DNA of 64,000 bases. Source: Streptomonospora alba. GTDB lineage: Bacteria > Actinomycetota > Actinomycetes > Streptosporangiales > Streptosporangiaceae. A model generated the notes under the pieces. That model was not told the DNA's origin. It saw nothing but the letters and a program-made list of their open reading frames with translations, and ran no database searches. The DNA lies in NCBI RefSeq assembly GCF_000826685.1, contig NZ_JROO01000034.1, positions 29,351 through 93,350 of the forward strand, read 5' to 3'. The position numbers were made by a program, and so were the translations under genes. Positions 16,847 to 25,915 of this stretch are shown piece by piece. The stretch's first letter is position 1. Every line of letters begins with the position of its first letter.

Positions 16847-17628
16847 GGACGCCCGCGAGCACCTCCCGGGAACCCACCGCGCAGAGCTTTGACCCGCTCT
16901 TCCCCGGAGACCAGACCGCGACGGGCTTTGCCCGCATCGCGCATCTGGCCGACCCGACACTCCCGCCAACGATCGCGCCCTGCTCATTTCTGACGTCCGA
17001 CCTGCTGAAGCACATCGCCCAGGCCTTGGCGCTGCGACCTGGGCACGTGTTGGCCGATCTGGGCTGCGGCAACGGCGGCCCCGGGATGTGGCTGGCCGAC
17101 CACTCCAACGTCCGCCTGATCGGTATCGACTTCTCCGCAGCCGCCCTGACCCAGGCGACGCGGCGCACGACGGACTTCGCCTGCGGCCATCGCGCCCGCT
17201 TCGTCCTGGCCGATCTGGCCGCCACCAGCCTGCCCGACGCCAGCACCGACGCCGCCCTATCCATCGACGCGCTGCAATACCCGGGCGATCGCCGCGCCGC
17301 CGCAGCCGAAGCCCATCGCATCCTGCGCCCCGGCGGACGACTCGTCCTCACGGGGTGGCACCCTCACCGACCCGGCGATGCACGGCTGCCGCCACGCCAT
17401 CGCCACACCGACTGGCCTGCCACCCTGCACCGTGAGGGATTCACGCACATAACGGTGACCACGCGACCTGCCTGGGACAGCGCCTACCAGGCCATGTACC
17501 GTCTCGCCCTCGAACACGGCGACCCCGGTTCCGACACCGCGCTGCAGGGCCTGCAGCAGGAGGCCCAACAGCGCTTGCCCACCGCCCATCTCCTGCAACG
17601 CGTCGCCGTGACAGCAACGGCACGCTGA
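16843..17628 (+). CDS. Class I SAM-dependent methyltransferase
   Basis: The protein has 261 residues. Motif I VLADLGCGNGGPG starts near residue 68, the acidic loop IGIDFSAAALTQA follows, and post-I and motif IV-like segments (FVLADLAATSLPDAS, then RILRPGGRLVLTGW) are present. This is a small-molecule or peptide N/O-methyltransferase of the UbiE/cyclopropane-synthase-like group. It is the last gene of the rightward operon and is translationally coupled to the ATP-grasp gene. It probably methylates the ligated peptide; the site is unknown. Confidence 0.87.
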   Translation: MRTPASTSREPTAQSFDPLFPGDQTATGFARIAHLADPTLPPTIAPCSFLTSDLLKHIAQALALRPGHVLADLGCGNGGPGMWLADHSNVRLIGIDFSAAALTQATRRTTDFACGHRARFVLADLAATSLPDASTDAALSIDALQYPGDRRAAAAEAHRILRPGGRLVLTGWHPHRPGDARLPPRHRHTDWPATLHREGFTHITVTTRPAWDSAYQAMYRLALEHGDPGSDTALQGLQQEAQQRLPTAHLLQRVAVTATAR

Positions 17629-17653
17629 AGACCGCTGTACCGCGCCCGGCACC

Positions 17654-18637
17654 TCAGCCCAGGTCGTCGGCGATCTGCCGCATGAGGGCATAGGTCTGGT
17701 CCACATCCCCGTGACCGGTGCGGTGGCGCTCCAACCGGATCGCGCTGATGTGGCGAGCGGTGTAGACGAGCTGCCTCCACCGGGACGCGGGCGTGTCCGG
17801 AAGCTGCCCGTAGGTCTGCCAGAAGGCCTCGCGCTCGCCCCCGCGCCGGCGCGTGGCCATGTAGATCGTCCAGTCGGCAGCCGGGTCGCCCCACAAGGTT
17901 CGGTCGCAGTCGAACACCCCGGTGATCTGGGGTTCCGCAGCGTCGGGATCCAACATGACGTTCACGGTCCACAGGTCGCCGTGGAGCAGGCGCGGCTGAG
18001 TCACCTCGTCCAGCACCGCACGGTGCTTATCGGTAACTGCGATGACCCGGCGAAGATCGGCCGAGTCGAGACCGGCGTCGTCGATGTCGGCGGCCGCGTC
18101 CTCCAAGGCCGCAAGGAACGCTTCGCTCCAGTTGGCGAAGCCGGGACCGCCCACGGGTCCGAAGTGTGCTCCGCAGACGTCGTGGATGCGGCGCGCGATC
18201 TCACCCATCTGCGCGAACAAGGCCGACCACTGCTCCCGGGGGTACGTCCCCAAATGCTCGGGAGCCGGAACGCCGGGTACCACGGTCTGCAGCAGGTAGT
18301 CGCGCGCCACAAGCTCATGGGTGAAATCCGCGGCGACCACCTGTGGCATCAGATGGGCGATCGGTGCCAAGAACGGGAGGCTGGCGTATTCGTTACGCAT
18401 CAGCCGGCGCTCGCTGCGGTTCTGACGCGCAGGTTCCGGAGCCACCCGGAGGATCACCGGTGCCGTGCCGTCCGTTTCGAGGCGGTAGGTGGTGTTGTAC
18501 ATGCCACCGCCCAGCTCGACAGCGGCATTCGCCCGGACGTCCGGACCGAACGCACGGTGCACGATGTGGTGGACATCATCGGCGGTCACAGGGCGTTGGA
18601 AGCCGGAGGAATCGCGTTCAATTGCCCGAAATTCCAT
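17654..18637 (-). CDS. Aminoglycoside-phosphotransferase-family kinase
   Basis: The protein has 327 residues. The APH/choline-kinase fold motifs are the catalytic loop LLHGDLWTVNVML (HGDxxxxN, about residue 217) and the metal-binding VFDCDRTLWGDPAAD (about 238). The family phosphorylates hydroxyls of antibiotics or small metabolites. GGAG precedes the ATG at 18637 by 8 nt; longer in-frame starts lack such a site. It is convergent with the operon ending at 17628. It is a candidate self-resistance or prodrug-forming kinase, but fructosamine-kinase-like metabolism is possible too. Confidence 0.85.
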   Translation of the reverse strand: MEFRAIERDSSGFQRPVTADDVHHIVHRAFGPDVRANAAVELGGGMYNTTYRLETDGTAPVILRVAPEPARQNRSERRLMRNEYASLPFLAPIAHLMPQVVAADFTHELVARDYLLQTVVPGVPAPEHLGTYPREQWSALFAQMGEIARRIHDVCGAHFGPVGGPGFANWSEAFLAALEDAAADIDDAGLDSADLRRVIAVTDKHRAVLDEVTQPRLLHGDLWTVNVMLDPDAAEPQITGVFDCDRTLWGDPAADWTIYMATRRRGGEREAFWQTYGQLPDTPASRWRQLVYTARHISAIRLERHRTGHGDVDQTYALMRQIADDLG

Positions 18638-18791
18638 ATCGAGTTCTCCCATCGCCACATGTCCGCGGTCCACACTTCTCCTCTTGTGACATGGCTCAGC
18701 GCCCGATGTCGCCGCGATCAAATGATCTTCTCGATCGAGCGCGCAGGGCGCACCCTTGCCACAAGTTCGATGACACCTGAGAGTGTCCCAT

Positions 18792-19001
18792 CTATCTTTC
18801 CCACCGGTGGCCAGATGGGGCTTCCGCTGATGCAGCCGAAACTGCAATACGCGGATCGGGCCTCCAGTTGTCACCAGACCCGTTGGGGTGGCGGAAGTAC
18901 TTGGTGGCGTGGGCGATGACGTGCCACCCCAACGTGTACTGGGGCAACCCGGTAGGCATGATGTCGAGGCGGCTAGCTGGTGAAGCGACGCTGGTACTCA
19001 T
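18792..19001 (-). pseudogene. Phage terminase large subunit, N-terminal fragment
   Basis: The frame on the complement reads LDIMPTGLPQYTLGWHVIAH and then KYFRHPNGSG with a WRP motif, the characteristic start of actinophage/prophage terminase large subunits. Similarity appears to stop after about 50 residues, and the frame then runs into unrelated sequence. No ATPase or nuclease motifs survive. Its start overlaps the end of the terminase small subunit remnant, as in intact phage packaging modules. It marks the right boundary of the first biosynthetic region. Confidence 0.6.
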
Positions 19002-19460
19002 CGAGAGCCACCACCGCCGCTTCTTCGTCCTCGTCTGTGGTCTTGCCGCGTGGCAGCTCCACGCGGGCGCGCCGCCGGTCCCCCTCTCCCACCAGGAGGG
19101 AGGTCATCGCTTTTAGGTAGGCCGACAAGGACGCGCCCTTCAGCGGGATGGCGTCCCGCAGGATCTCGCCGTCGTCGGTGGTGCCGACCACCTGGGGGCA
19201 CAGGTCGCGGGACGTGGATTCCGCGATCATGCACGCCAACGCCCAGTCGGAAGGTTATTAGAACCGGGACTGGCCGGATTGCGCGAGGGCCTCGTACCAG
19301 CGCTTGGCGACCCGGTGCCACTCGTCTTCAGCGTCCGGGGGCTCGACGGGAGTGGGGTGTCGGTTTCGGCCGTGGTGGTTTCGTCGTGGTCTTTGTTACG
19401 GCGGCGGCGTTGGGCCGACCGTTTCGGGACAGGTCCGCGCTGTCCGGACACAGCGACCAC
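18973..19460 (-). pseudogene. Phage terminase small subunit, frameshifted with in-frame stops
   Basis: The beginning, GQRGPVPKRSAQRRRRNK, is typical of actinophage terminase small subunits. The reading frame then slips in a C-rich stretch near 19,350; the next segment DEWHRVAKRWYEALAQSG is in another frame and ends at tandem stop codons (complement of about 19,255-19,260), after which the same frame resumes with CPQVVGTTDDGEILRD and IPLKGASLSAYLKAM. The gene is therefore dead. It sits directly upstream of the terminase large-subunit fragment. Confidence 0.75.
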
Positions 19461-19482
19461 CTCCTACCGCTAAGTTCACCTC

Positions 19483-20211
19483 ATGCGTCGTGCAGAAGAA
19501 GCCGCCACCCCTCCCACGGCTCTCGACTGGTGGGGGCTCGTTATCGATGCGGCAGCGTCTGTCGCGTCGATCGTCGCTCTCATAGTCGCCGCTCTGGCAG
19601 TCCGATACGCCTGGGCCGATAGGCCACGTGCTGTGTGGCGTTTCGACGTCGACCGCGACCACTGGCGGGAACGGACGAGCGAATCCTCGAAGGTGAGGGT
19701 GGAGGAGTTAATCAGCACTCGCGATGAGCAACTAGTCATGGTCGATGTCTTCGCCGAGGGAACAGCGCTAATGCGCAGCGTCCATGTCCGGATCAAGGGG
19801 GCGGAGTTACTCGAAGGCAGCAGCAACCTTAAGCAAAACATCATGACCCGTGGATCCTCGCCGGTCACCTGCCTCTTAGCGATCCCTGACGCCGAGCAGC
19901 AGCAAAGCTATGTCGAAGTTCTCTGGGCCACCCGACGCCCGCTGCGGCACCACGGACAACGTCTGAACCTAAGCACTGAAGAATACGAGACGTGGCGATG
20001 GCACTGGTGGCCGGCTCCTCTCCGCTTGACGGCAAAAGGAAGGTGGCGGTGGCTGAAGCTTTGGACCGTGCGAAGGAGCACGAGAAAGGGAACCTGGGTC
20101 ACTGGCCGGAAGACGCCCCGCGACACCATCTACCAGGCCGAAGAGCGTCGCTACATCCGCCTGGGCACGTCCCCGAACTCCAAAACCCGTACAGAGTCCG
20201 AGCGGCCATGA
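19483..20211 (+). CDS. Hypothetical protein with one N-terminal membrane helix
   Basis: The protein has 242 residues. One hydrophobic helix at about residues 17-42 (LVIDAAASVASIVALIVAAL) is followed by a soluble domain rich in Arg/Trp toward the C-terminus. No known domain is recognised. Proteins of this plan (short N-terminal anchor plus a beta-rich cytoplasmic domain) are common next to actinophage modules. It is the only rightward gene in the prophage remnant and is head-to-head with the terminase small-subunit remnant. The intact frame suggests it may still be expressed. Confidence 0.65.
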   Translation: MRRAEEAATPPTALDWWGLVIDAAASVASIVALIVAALAVRYAWADRPRAVWRFDVDRDHWRERTSESSKVRVEELISTRDEQLVMVDVFAEGTALMRSVHVRIKGAELLEGSSNLKQNIMTRGSSPVTCLLAIPDAEQQQSYVEVLWATRRPLRHHGQRLNLSTEEYETWRWHWWPAPLRLTAKGRWRWLKLWTVRRSTRKGTWVTGRKTPRDTIYQAEERRYIRLGTSPNSKTRTESERP

Positions 20212-20308
20212 CATTGTGTGAGGGGTAAGGACACCGCGGGGACGGTGGCCACTTCGCGCCGACGGTGGAGGCGGCTCCACCAAAGCGGCGCCGCGCCCTA
20301 CCAGATTG

Positions 20309-20649
20309 TTAGCGGTAGAACTCTAGGAGTTCCGCCTGTCGGCGTCGCGCGACGTGCGGTCGGCGTAAACCCCGTGTGCGGGGTTCCCCGGCGTCGTACG
20401 CCCCGTAGGCGTGGCGGAGGTCGTCGTCGAGGGTGACGACAACGGTTTCCGGGGTGGGGCGGGCGGCCGTCGACGACACGAACCGCCGCCCCGCCAATCC
20501 CTCCACCCCGACACCGGCCGCACGGCACAACATGTCCGCCGGCACCTCCAACGGGCCCCGGCCGTCCACTCCCGACCCTCGGCCTCGACCGCCAGCTCCG
20601 CGGTGTCGCCCACCACCAGCGACACCACGGACACATCCCGCCCACTCAC
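20309..20649 (-). pseudogene. Small phage-type ORF, frameshifted
   Basis: From a GTG at 20649 the complement reads MSGRDVSVVSLVVGDTAELA and then EAEGREW. The sensible continuation GPLEVPADMLCRAAG and the C-terminal ARRRQAELLEFYR lie in another frame, indicating an indel near 20,575. The GTG overlaps the upstream gene stop (GTGA), as in an intact phage operon. Function unknown. Confidence 0.45.
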
Positions 20650-21248
20650 CGAGCCTCCCCCACCAGATGCACCCGTATATCACGCATCGGGATCGTCCGG
20701 AGCAAACAATCCGTCCTCGTTATGGACGCCCCACAGGAACCAATTGGCGTCCCTGAAATATACGCAGACATCGTTCTCCGGAAGATCTCCCTGATGATCC
20801 CACCAGTAGAACCGAACAGCCTGCCCCGGAGGGAGTACCGGGACGCCCCCTCTCCCACCTCGGTGTCTCCGTCGCGGACAAAACAAAATACGCCTGTCTT
20901 CCCGGCCGCCGCTCCGATATCCCTGATTCGCTCGCCGCTCTTGTTCGATAGCTCAAACACGAGATCGGGGCGCCACCGGCTCCTCACGTCCCCCAACAAC
21001 CGCGCACTATGGAACGGTCTGTAATCGTCCGCGGGGACGCCAGGAAGCTTGTGGAACGCGACTGTTTCGGCCTGCGCCCGCATCTCTCGGATCTCCGATT
21101 CGTAGAACCGCTCAAGTTCCTTCTTCAAAACCCGGTTCTGCAAAGTCAACGCGTGACCTTGCTTCCTCAGCAGCAGTAGCCCGGCAGTGAACGTTCCCAC
21201 TGTGCCGATCGCTGCTGCCCAGTCCGGCACTGTCCCCCACACGCTCAC
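20646..21248 (-). CDS. Membrane-anchored hypothetical protein, probably frameshifted
   Basis: As an open frame it has 200 residues: a short N-terminal hydrophobic stretch (WAAAIGTVGTFTAGLLLL, residues 9-26), then a coiled/helical linker (LTLQNRVLKKELERFYESEI). After about residue 133 a different frame gives more protein-like sequence (AVRFYWWDHQGDLPENDV and then FRDANWFLWGV), ending at 20,680. An indel in the C5 run at 20,846-20,850, with a second one nearer the end, would explain this. The gene is coupled at both ends with its neighbours. It is either decayed or carries sequencing errors. Confidence 0.5.
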   Translation of the reverse strand: MSVWGTVPDWAAAIGTVGTFTAGLLLLRKQGHALTLQNRVLKKELERFYESEIREMRAQAETVAFHKLPGVPADDYRPFHSARLLGDVRSRWRPDLVFELSNKSGERIRDIGAAAGKTGVFCFVRDGDTEVGEGASRYSLRGRLFGSTGGIIREIFRRTMSAYISGTPIGSCGASITRTDCLLRTIPMRDIRVHLVGEAR

Positions 21249-21745
21249 GCCGCCACCCGCTTCCCGAACCTGGCGAACCAGTTCTCCACCGCGACCAATG
21301 TGTTCCCCACGTCGCGGCCAGCAAGATGTTCCCAGTACACGTCCTTGCCGTGCTCTTGGTTTGGGTTATCCGCTGGTGGCAGTTCCTGCTTCCAGGTGAC
21401 TGCTCCCCACCGGGACGGCCAGTGCGCCGGCCATGCCATGCCGTTGTGTCGGTTGATCGCTATGGCCCGTTGGTGGCCACACCGGTTCCGCGCGTAGCGC
21501 ACGCCGAGCATCAATCGACCGTCCCGGTCCTGGTCTCGCCGGGACTTGTACCAGTCGGCGTATTCCTTGCGGTACTCCTCATCGACGCTGATCGCCCACC
21601 AAAGGGCCTCCGTGACGGGGACAAGCGCACCTACATCGGTGCCGTCGTGCTTGGATACCTCTTCCCTGTAGCGGACGACGGCTCCATTAAACCCGGACAG
21701 GGCGAGTTCGAGCCGGTTGTCGTGGGTGTCATCGGTGGGGGTCAT
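21245..21745 (-). CDS. Hypothetical protein of actinomycete accessory regions
   Basis: The protein has 166 residues starting MTPTDDTHDNRLELALSGFN. It is soluble and mixed alpha/beta, with conserved-looking aromatic and charged segments (LWWAISVDEEYR, GVRYARNRCGHQRAI, WENWFARFG-like VENWFARFG). I recall no assigned function for this type. A longer start at 21772 is possible. Its stop overlaps the next gene downstream by 4 bp. The frame is intact, unlike most of its neighbours. Confidence 0.65.
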   Translation of the reverse strand: MTPTDDTHDNRLELALSGFNGAVVRYREEVSKHDGTDVGALVPVTEALWWAISVDEEYRKEYADWYKSRRDQDRDGRLMLGVRYARNRCGHQRAIAINRHNGMAWPAHWPSRWGAVTWKQELPPADNPNQEHGKDVYWEHLAGRDVGNTLVAVENWFARFGKRVAA

Positions 21746-21927
21746 GACGCCATTCTTCCTTCGCCGAGGCACTCACGCTGCAGGTCCTGATACTCCTCCG
21801 GAGGTACAACATAAGCACACCTCGCCGACTCCTCCCCACCCCGCCGCAACAGACTCGGGAACCCGCGCTCAGGACAACCCACGGGGATCGGGAACGTCGA
21901 CCGGACCGGGGCCACCGCCCAGGCCGC

Positions 21928-22223
21928 TCAGTGGTGCACGTCGAGCAGGTCGAGGCCGGCGTCCTCGCCGCCCTCGTCCGGCTCGAGCAGCTCCATATGC
22001 CCGTCGGGCAGGTGCCACCGCAGCCATCCGTAGAACCCGTCATCGTCCGGCGGGACGCGGCCCGGGGTGACGCGGGCGAACACCCGGCCGTCGTCGGTGC
22101 GGTGGGGGCAGGCGAAGGGCTGCTGTTGATGTGCAGCCGGGCCGGGTGGTCGCATTCCACGCAGGCCCCGGCCTCGAACCGCGGCGGGGACGTGGGCGGG
22201 GTTGAGTCGGGGTCGGTGGTCAT
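21928..22223 (-). pseudogene. Small zinc-ribbon-like phage ORF, frameshifted
   Basis: The complement from 22,223 reads MTTDPDSTPPTSPPRFEAGA and then CVECDHPARLHIN, but the natural continuation PFACPHRTDDGRVFARV and WLRWHLPDGHMELLEPDE is in another frame, so an indel lies near 22,125. The CxxC...C pattern suggests a small metal-binding protein. Its start overlaps the stop of the upstream remnant (ATGA). Confidence 0.55.
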
Positions 22224-22456
22224 GGGATGTCCTGGTGAGGGCAGACGGCCAGGCGCTGGTGGAGAAGCTCGTCGGCCCACCGTTGGTGGGTCACGAGTTC
22301 CATCCGGTAGCCGCTTCGTTTCGCCCGGTCGATGTCGCGCTGGCGGGTGCAGAATACGCGCCAGGCCTGTTCTTCGGTGGCGACGGTGTGTTCTCCGCCG
22401 GTGGTGGTGGAGAAGGCGACGGGGCATCCGCAGGGGGCGAAACTGACATTGATCGT
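22220..22456 (-). pseudogene. 5'-truncated phage-type ORF
   Basis: The complement carries an open frame without a start codon: INVSFAPCGCPVAFST, EEQAWRVFCTRQRDIDRAKR and HQRWADELLHQRLAVC, ending in TGA that overlaps the next start. Upstream in frame are TAG and TAA stops, so the 5' end is missing. The amino-acid composition and the conserved overlap mark it as a real gene remnant. Function unknown. Confidence 0.5.
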
Positions 22457-22683
22457 TTAGCTCTATCCATCCCTGGTCAGCGTCGCCTGCTCGGTTTGCC
22501 CTCGGGGGCGGCTCCTCGGGCACCAGCCAAAGATTCCGCTGGCCCTGCGCCCTTGCTCCTCCTGACGTGCGGTTTCCGCCTTATGCGCAGCATGGGACGT
22601 ATAGACACACGTTGGGGCATTCATATAGATTCCAGGTTGCTTCAAGTGGAGATACGGCTTTACACGGGGGTGTCGGTTTGGCG

Positions 22684-23589
22684 GTGACCCGCATGGACCG
22701 CCTTCGAATTACCGATTCACCAGCGCCGATCCCGTACAGGCACCCGTCCTTCATCCCGGTGAGCAGCAAGCGCTTCTCCTATACGTGTGCGTCTGCCGAT
22801 GGCACCCGCTTTCTCAAGGTTTACCGGAGGATCGTCCCTGGAGAGCGCCGCCTTCGCGAAGCTCATGCAGTGACAGCGGCCCGGTCGCTCGGGATCGAAA
22901 CCTCGCGGGTCATCGCTACCGGAACCGACGCCTCTGGCGCGTGGACGATCTTCGAGCGCGTCGCCGGACTACCAGGGACGCTTCGGAACCCCCACGAGCT
23001 CATGGAGTTCGTCGAGCGGGTTCTTGCGCTGCGCCAGTCACTTGACTCAGCGACCAGGCCCTTCGCATCAGGACAGGGGTGGATGGATGAGCACGGCACC
23101 GGGAGGTCGCACAGCACCTTCCTCATGGGCCAACTGTCGGCGCAGGCGCGCTTACTTCCGTGGTGGAGCTTCCTCGCGGCGGAGTTGCGGACGGTCGACT
23201 CGCGCCGAAGCGCCTATCTCCATGGCGATGTGAAACCGGAGCACTTCTTGGCAGGGCCCGACCGCGTCGCCGTTGTCGACTGGGAGGCGTGCGCCAGGGG
23301 GCCGGCGGCCGTCGACTTCGCCGATGCCGCCTTCCACGCATTACGGGACCTCGCCTACACGCACTCCGGCAAGTCTGTCCCCTTCTCGGTCCTGGCCCGC
23401 CTACCAACCACCACAGCGGTTCTGGCGTGGCGCATCGCCCTATGGCTCGACCGTCGCCGCCCCGGCGATCTCATGCGGATCACCGCACACGACCTTTCCA
23501 ACATCGTCAGCGCCCCCGACGCCGAATCGGCGCTTCGCCGCGCGTTGAACATCGTCGTCACCGCGCGGGACGGCGGTGTACCCCGATGA
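22684..23589 (+). CDS. Phosphotransferase (APH-like) protein
   Basis: The protein has 301 residues from GTG 22684; ATG 22693 is equally possible. The kinase-like fold motifs are FLKVYRRI (ATP-contacting Lys), the catalytic loop YLHGDVKPEHFLAG (HGDxxxxx with His in place of the usual Asn) and VVDWEACARGPAAVDFADAAF (DWE in place of DxD). It resembles small-molecule kinases of the APH clan found in biosynthetic operons. It is the first gene of a rightward operon, coupled to the SAM synthetase by an ATGA overlap. Its substrate is unknown. Confidence 0.75.
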   Translation: MTRMDRLRITDSPAPIPYRHPSFIPVSSKRFSYTCASADGTRFLKVYRRIVPGERRLREAHAVTAARSLGIETSRVIATGTDASGAWTIFERVAGLPGTLRNPHELMEFVERVLALRQSLDSATRPFASGQGWMDEHGTGRSHSTFLMGQLSAQARLLPWWSFLAAELRTVDSRRSAYLHGDVKPEHFLAGPDRVAVVDWEACARGPAAVDFADAAFHALRDLAYTHSGKSVPFSVLARLPTTTAVLAWRIALWLDRRRPGDLMRITAHDLSNIVSAPDAESALRRALNIVVTARDGGVPR

Positions 23590-24860
23590 CCCCGGCGAGA
23601 GGAACAGCAGGAGTGCACCGCGTCGACACAGGGCTCGGCACCAGTCGCCTTGCCATCGAAAAGGCAGTCCCCCAACCGGGCCTGATGAGCATTGTGGAGC
23701 GCAAGGGCCGCGGCCATCCCGACACCCTCGCCGATCACCTCGCCGAAGAACTCTCCCGCACCTACAGCGCCCACACTCTCCGCCGGTTCGGCGCCGTGCT
23801 GCACCACAACTTCGACAAACTGGCGCTGCTCGGCGGCGCCAGCGAGGTCCGCTACGGCTCGGGACGCATGACCGCACCGGTGACCGTTCTAGTCAACGGC
23901 CGTGCGGCCCACTCCTGCGGGCGCGAGGCCATCGCAGTCGAGGAACTGGTCGAATCCGTGGTGCGCCGATTCTTCGACGAACGCCTGCCGGCTCTTGCCC
24001 AGCATCTGCGCATCGTCTTCAACATCACGGAGAACCCCAGCCCCGGCGCGGTCATCACCGACGACGGCGATTGTGAGCGCGGACGGTGGTTCGCCCCACG
24101 CAGCACTGACGATCTGCGCGAGCGTCGCACCCTGCTGGCCAACGACACCTCGCTGGGAACCGGCTGGGCACCCGAGGCAGACATGGAAGGTCTGGTCCGC
24201 CTGTTGGCCGACACCTTCTCCGAGGCTGGCAGGTTCGCCAGTGCCCATCCCTGGTGCGGCAGCGACGTGAAGGTGATGGGCTACTTCGACGGGGCCGCGG
24301 GCGACATCGTCCTGTGCGTCCCGCAGAAGTCCCCGTACGTGGACAGCCGCGCCGCCTACCTGGCCAACACGGAAGCCGTGCTGGCCGAGTGCCATCGCCT
24401 GGCGCGACTGCGCATGCCTGAGGTCCCCCTCGACATCCGCCTCAACGCCCGCGACCTCCCCGAACGCGACGAGCTCTACCTCACCTACACCGGCAGCTCG
24501 ATCGAATCCGGCGACGAAGGCGTGGTGGGCCGCGGCAACCGAGTGAACGGACTGATCACCCCACTACGGCCGATGAACATCGAAGGCGCCAACGGCAAGA
24601 ACCCCGTCTACCACGTGGGTAAGCTCTACAATCTGGCCGCCACCCGTCTGGCCCGCCGACTGCATGAGGAGACCGGCGACTACGCCGAAGTCCACCTGGT
24701 CAGTACCACCGGCCAGCGCCTGGACCGTCCCCGTATCCTCGTCCGCTTGGCCTCAGCACACGCCCAGCACGACAAGATCCAGGCATTGGTCACCGAGATG
24801 CTGGAGGGCTTTCCTGCGCTGACCGAGGAACTCGTCACCGACGGAGTCGAGCTGAGCTGA
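23586..24860 (+). CDS. Archaeal-type S-adenosylmethionine synthetase
   Basis: The protein has 424 residues. Motifs are those of the archaeal MAT family, not the usual bacterial Met[18 protein letters not shown] (about 38-54), [14 protein letters not shown], and the run [17 protein letters not shown] with [20 protein letters not shown]. Chemistry: ATP plus methionine gives SAM, PPi and Pi. Actinomycetes have a bacterial MetK for housekeeping, so a second, unrelated synthetase in an operon suggests local SAM supply or a methionine analogue as substrate. It is coupled to both neighbours. Confidence 0.88.
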   Translation: MTPARGTAGVHRVDTGLGTSRLAIEKAVPQPGLMSIVERKGRGHPDTLADHLAEELSRTYSAHTLRRFGAVLHHNFDKLALLGGASEVRYGSGRMTAPVTVLVNGRAAHSCGREAIAVEELVESVVRRFFDERLPALAQHLRIVFNITENPSPGAVITDDGDCERGRWFAPRSTDDLRERRTLLANDTSLGTGWAPEADMEGLVRLLADTFSEAGRFASAHPWCGSDVKVMGYFDGAAGDIVLCVPQKSPYVDSRAAYLANTEAVLAECHRLARLRMPEVPLDIRLNARDLPERDELYLTYTGSSIESGDEGVVGRGNRVNGLITPLRPMNIEGANGKNPVYHVGKLYNLAATRLARRLHEETGDYAEVHLVSTTGQRLDRPRILVRLASAHAQHDKIQALVTEMLEGFPALTEELVTDGVELS

Positions 24861-25786
24861 TGGCCCCGGATTCTCTTCCCCCTGCTCCTGCTGGGGCCCG
24901 GACGCGGCTGCGCAACCACTATGGGGGCGCGGTCACCGGCTGGCTGGATGCGGCCCCCGAACTGCTGGCAAAGGCGGCACGACGGTGGGGTCTGACTGTG
25001 CTCGGCTACCACGACGCCGGCCACGCCTCGCTGATCGCCACTGGCACCGCGGCCGATGGCCAGCGGGTGGTCCTCAAGGCCTGGCCCGAGGTCGCCCGCT
25101 ATCGCGCGGAAACCGCCGCGCTGGCCTTGTGGGACGACGCTCCGGCAGTGGACACCGTCGCCACCGCCGACGACATAGCGGTGGCCGCCCTGGCCCAGGT
25201 CGGAGGCCGACCAGGCGGGAATACACGCCCGGCCCAGAGCTGTGAGCTTCCGCGGGTCGCGGCGGCTCTGCATCGCGTGCACAGCGTCGGTCGGCTGCAG
25301 GACCAACTCGCGGAATTCGCCACACTCAGCGACTACATCGCCGGCGTCGTCCGCCCGCGCATCCACCGACGCCGCGATCTCGCGGGCAAGCATGGATACC
25401 GCTGGCATCTGTGGGCCGGCGAGGCAGCGCTGCCATACGTGCGCCAGGAGGAACAGCGTGTGACACTCCTGCACGCCGACCTGTATCAGGAGAACACCCT
25501 CATTGATGACCGAGCTGAACCGGTGTTCATCGATCCGCTGCCGACGGTGGGCGACGCCGTCTTCGACTGGGCTTTCTGGGTCGTCTACTACACCCTCGGC
25601 GCTGGCACCATTGAGCGCTTGCAGTTGGCGGTAACAACAGCCGGCATCGACACCGCCGACTTGCTGCCGTGGTGTCGGATGCTGTGCCTGGACGGGCTCC
25701 TCTACTACGTGGACACCAAAGACGCGCGCGCCCCGATCATCGCCGAGGTGTTGGAGCTGCTGGAGAACGGAGAGCGACAGCAGTGA
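24860..25786 (+). CDS. Aminoglycoside/streptomycin phosphotransferase-like protein
   Basis: The protein has 308 residues and overlaps the SAM synthetase stop (TGATG). The APH(6)-like pattern is VVLKAWPEVARYRAETAAL (Lys and Glu of the N-lobe), LLHADLYQENTL (HAD in place of HGD, with Asn) and FIDPLPTVGDAVFDWAFW. The HAD variant and DPxP motif are typical of APH(6)/homoserine-kinase-like members. It could phosphorylate the operon's product or an intermediate. It is distinct in sequence from the kinases at 17654 and 22684. Confidence 0.82.
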   Translation: MAPDSLPPAPAGARTRLRNHYGGAVTGWLDAAPELLAKAARRWGLTVLGYHDAGHASLIATGTAADGQRVVLKAWPEVARYRAETAALALWDDAPAVDTVATADDIAVAALAQVGGRPGGNTRPAQSCELPRVAAALHRVHSVGRLQDQLAEFATLSDYIAGVVRPRIHRRRDLAGKHGYRWHLWAGEAALPYVRQEEQRVTLLHADLYQENTLIDDRAEPVFIDPLPTVGDAVFDWAFWVVYYTLGAGTIERLQLAVTTAGIDTADLLPWCRMLCLDGLLYYVDTKDARAPIIAEVLELLENGERQQ

Positions 25787-25915
25787 GCTCCGGGGAGGTC
25801 CGCAGCCACCATTGTGCGGAAGCTACAGCGGCGGCGGCGCTATCGTCGGAGAGCGACCGCACCGCTCTGCTGCTCGTCGGGCCGGTGCCCACACCACTGG
25901 AGGAGAACGAATCCG

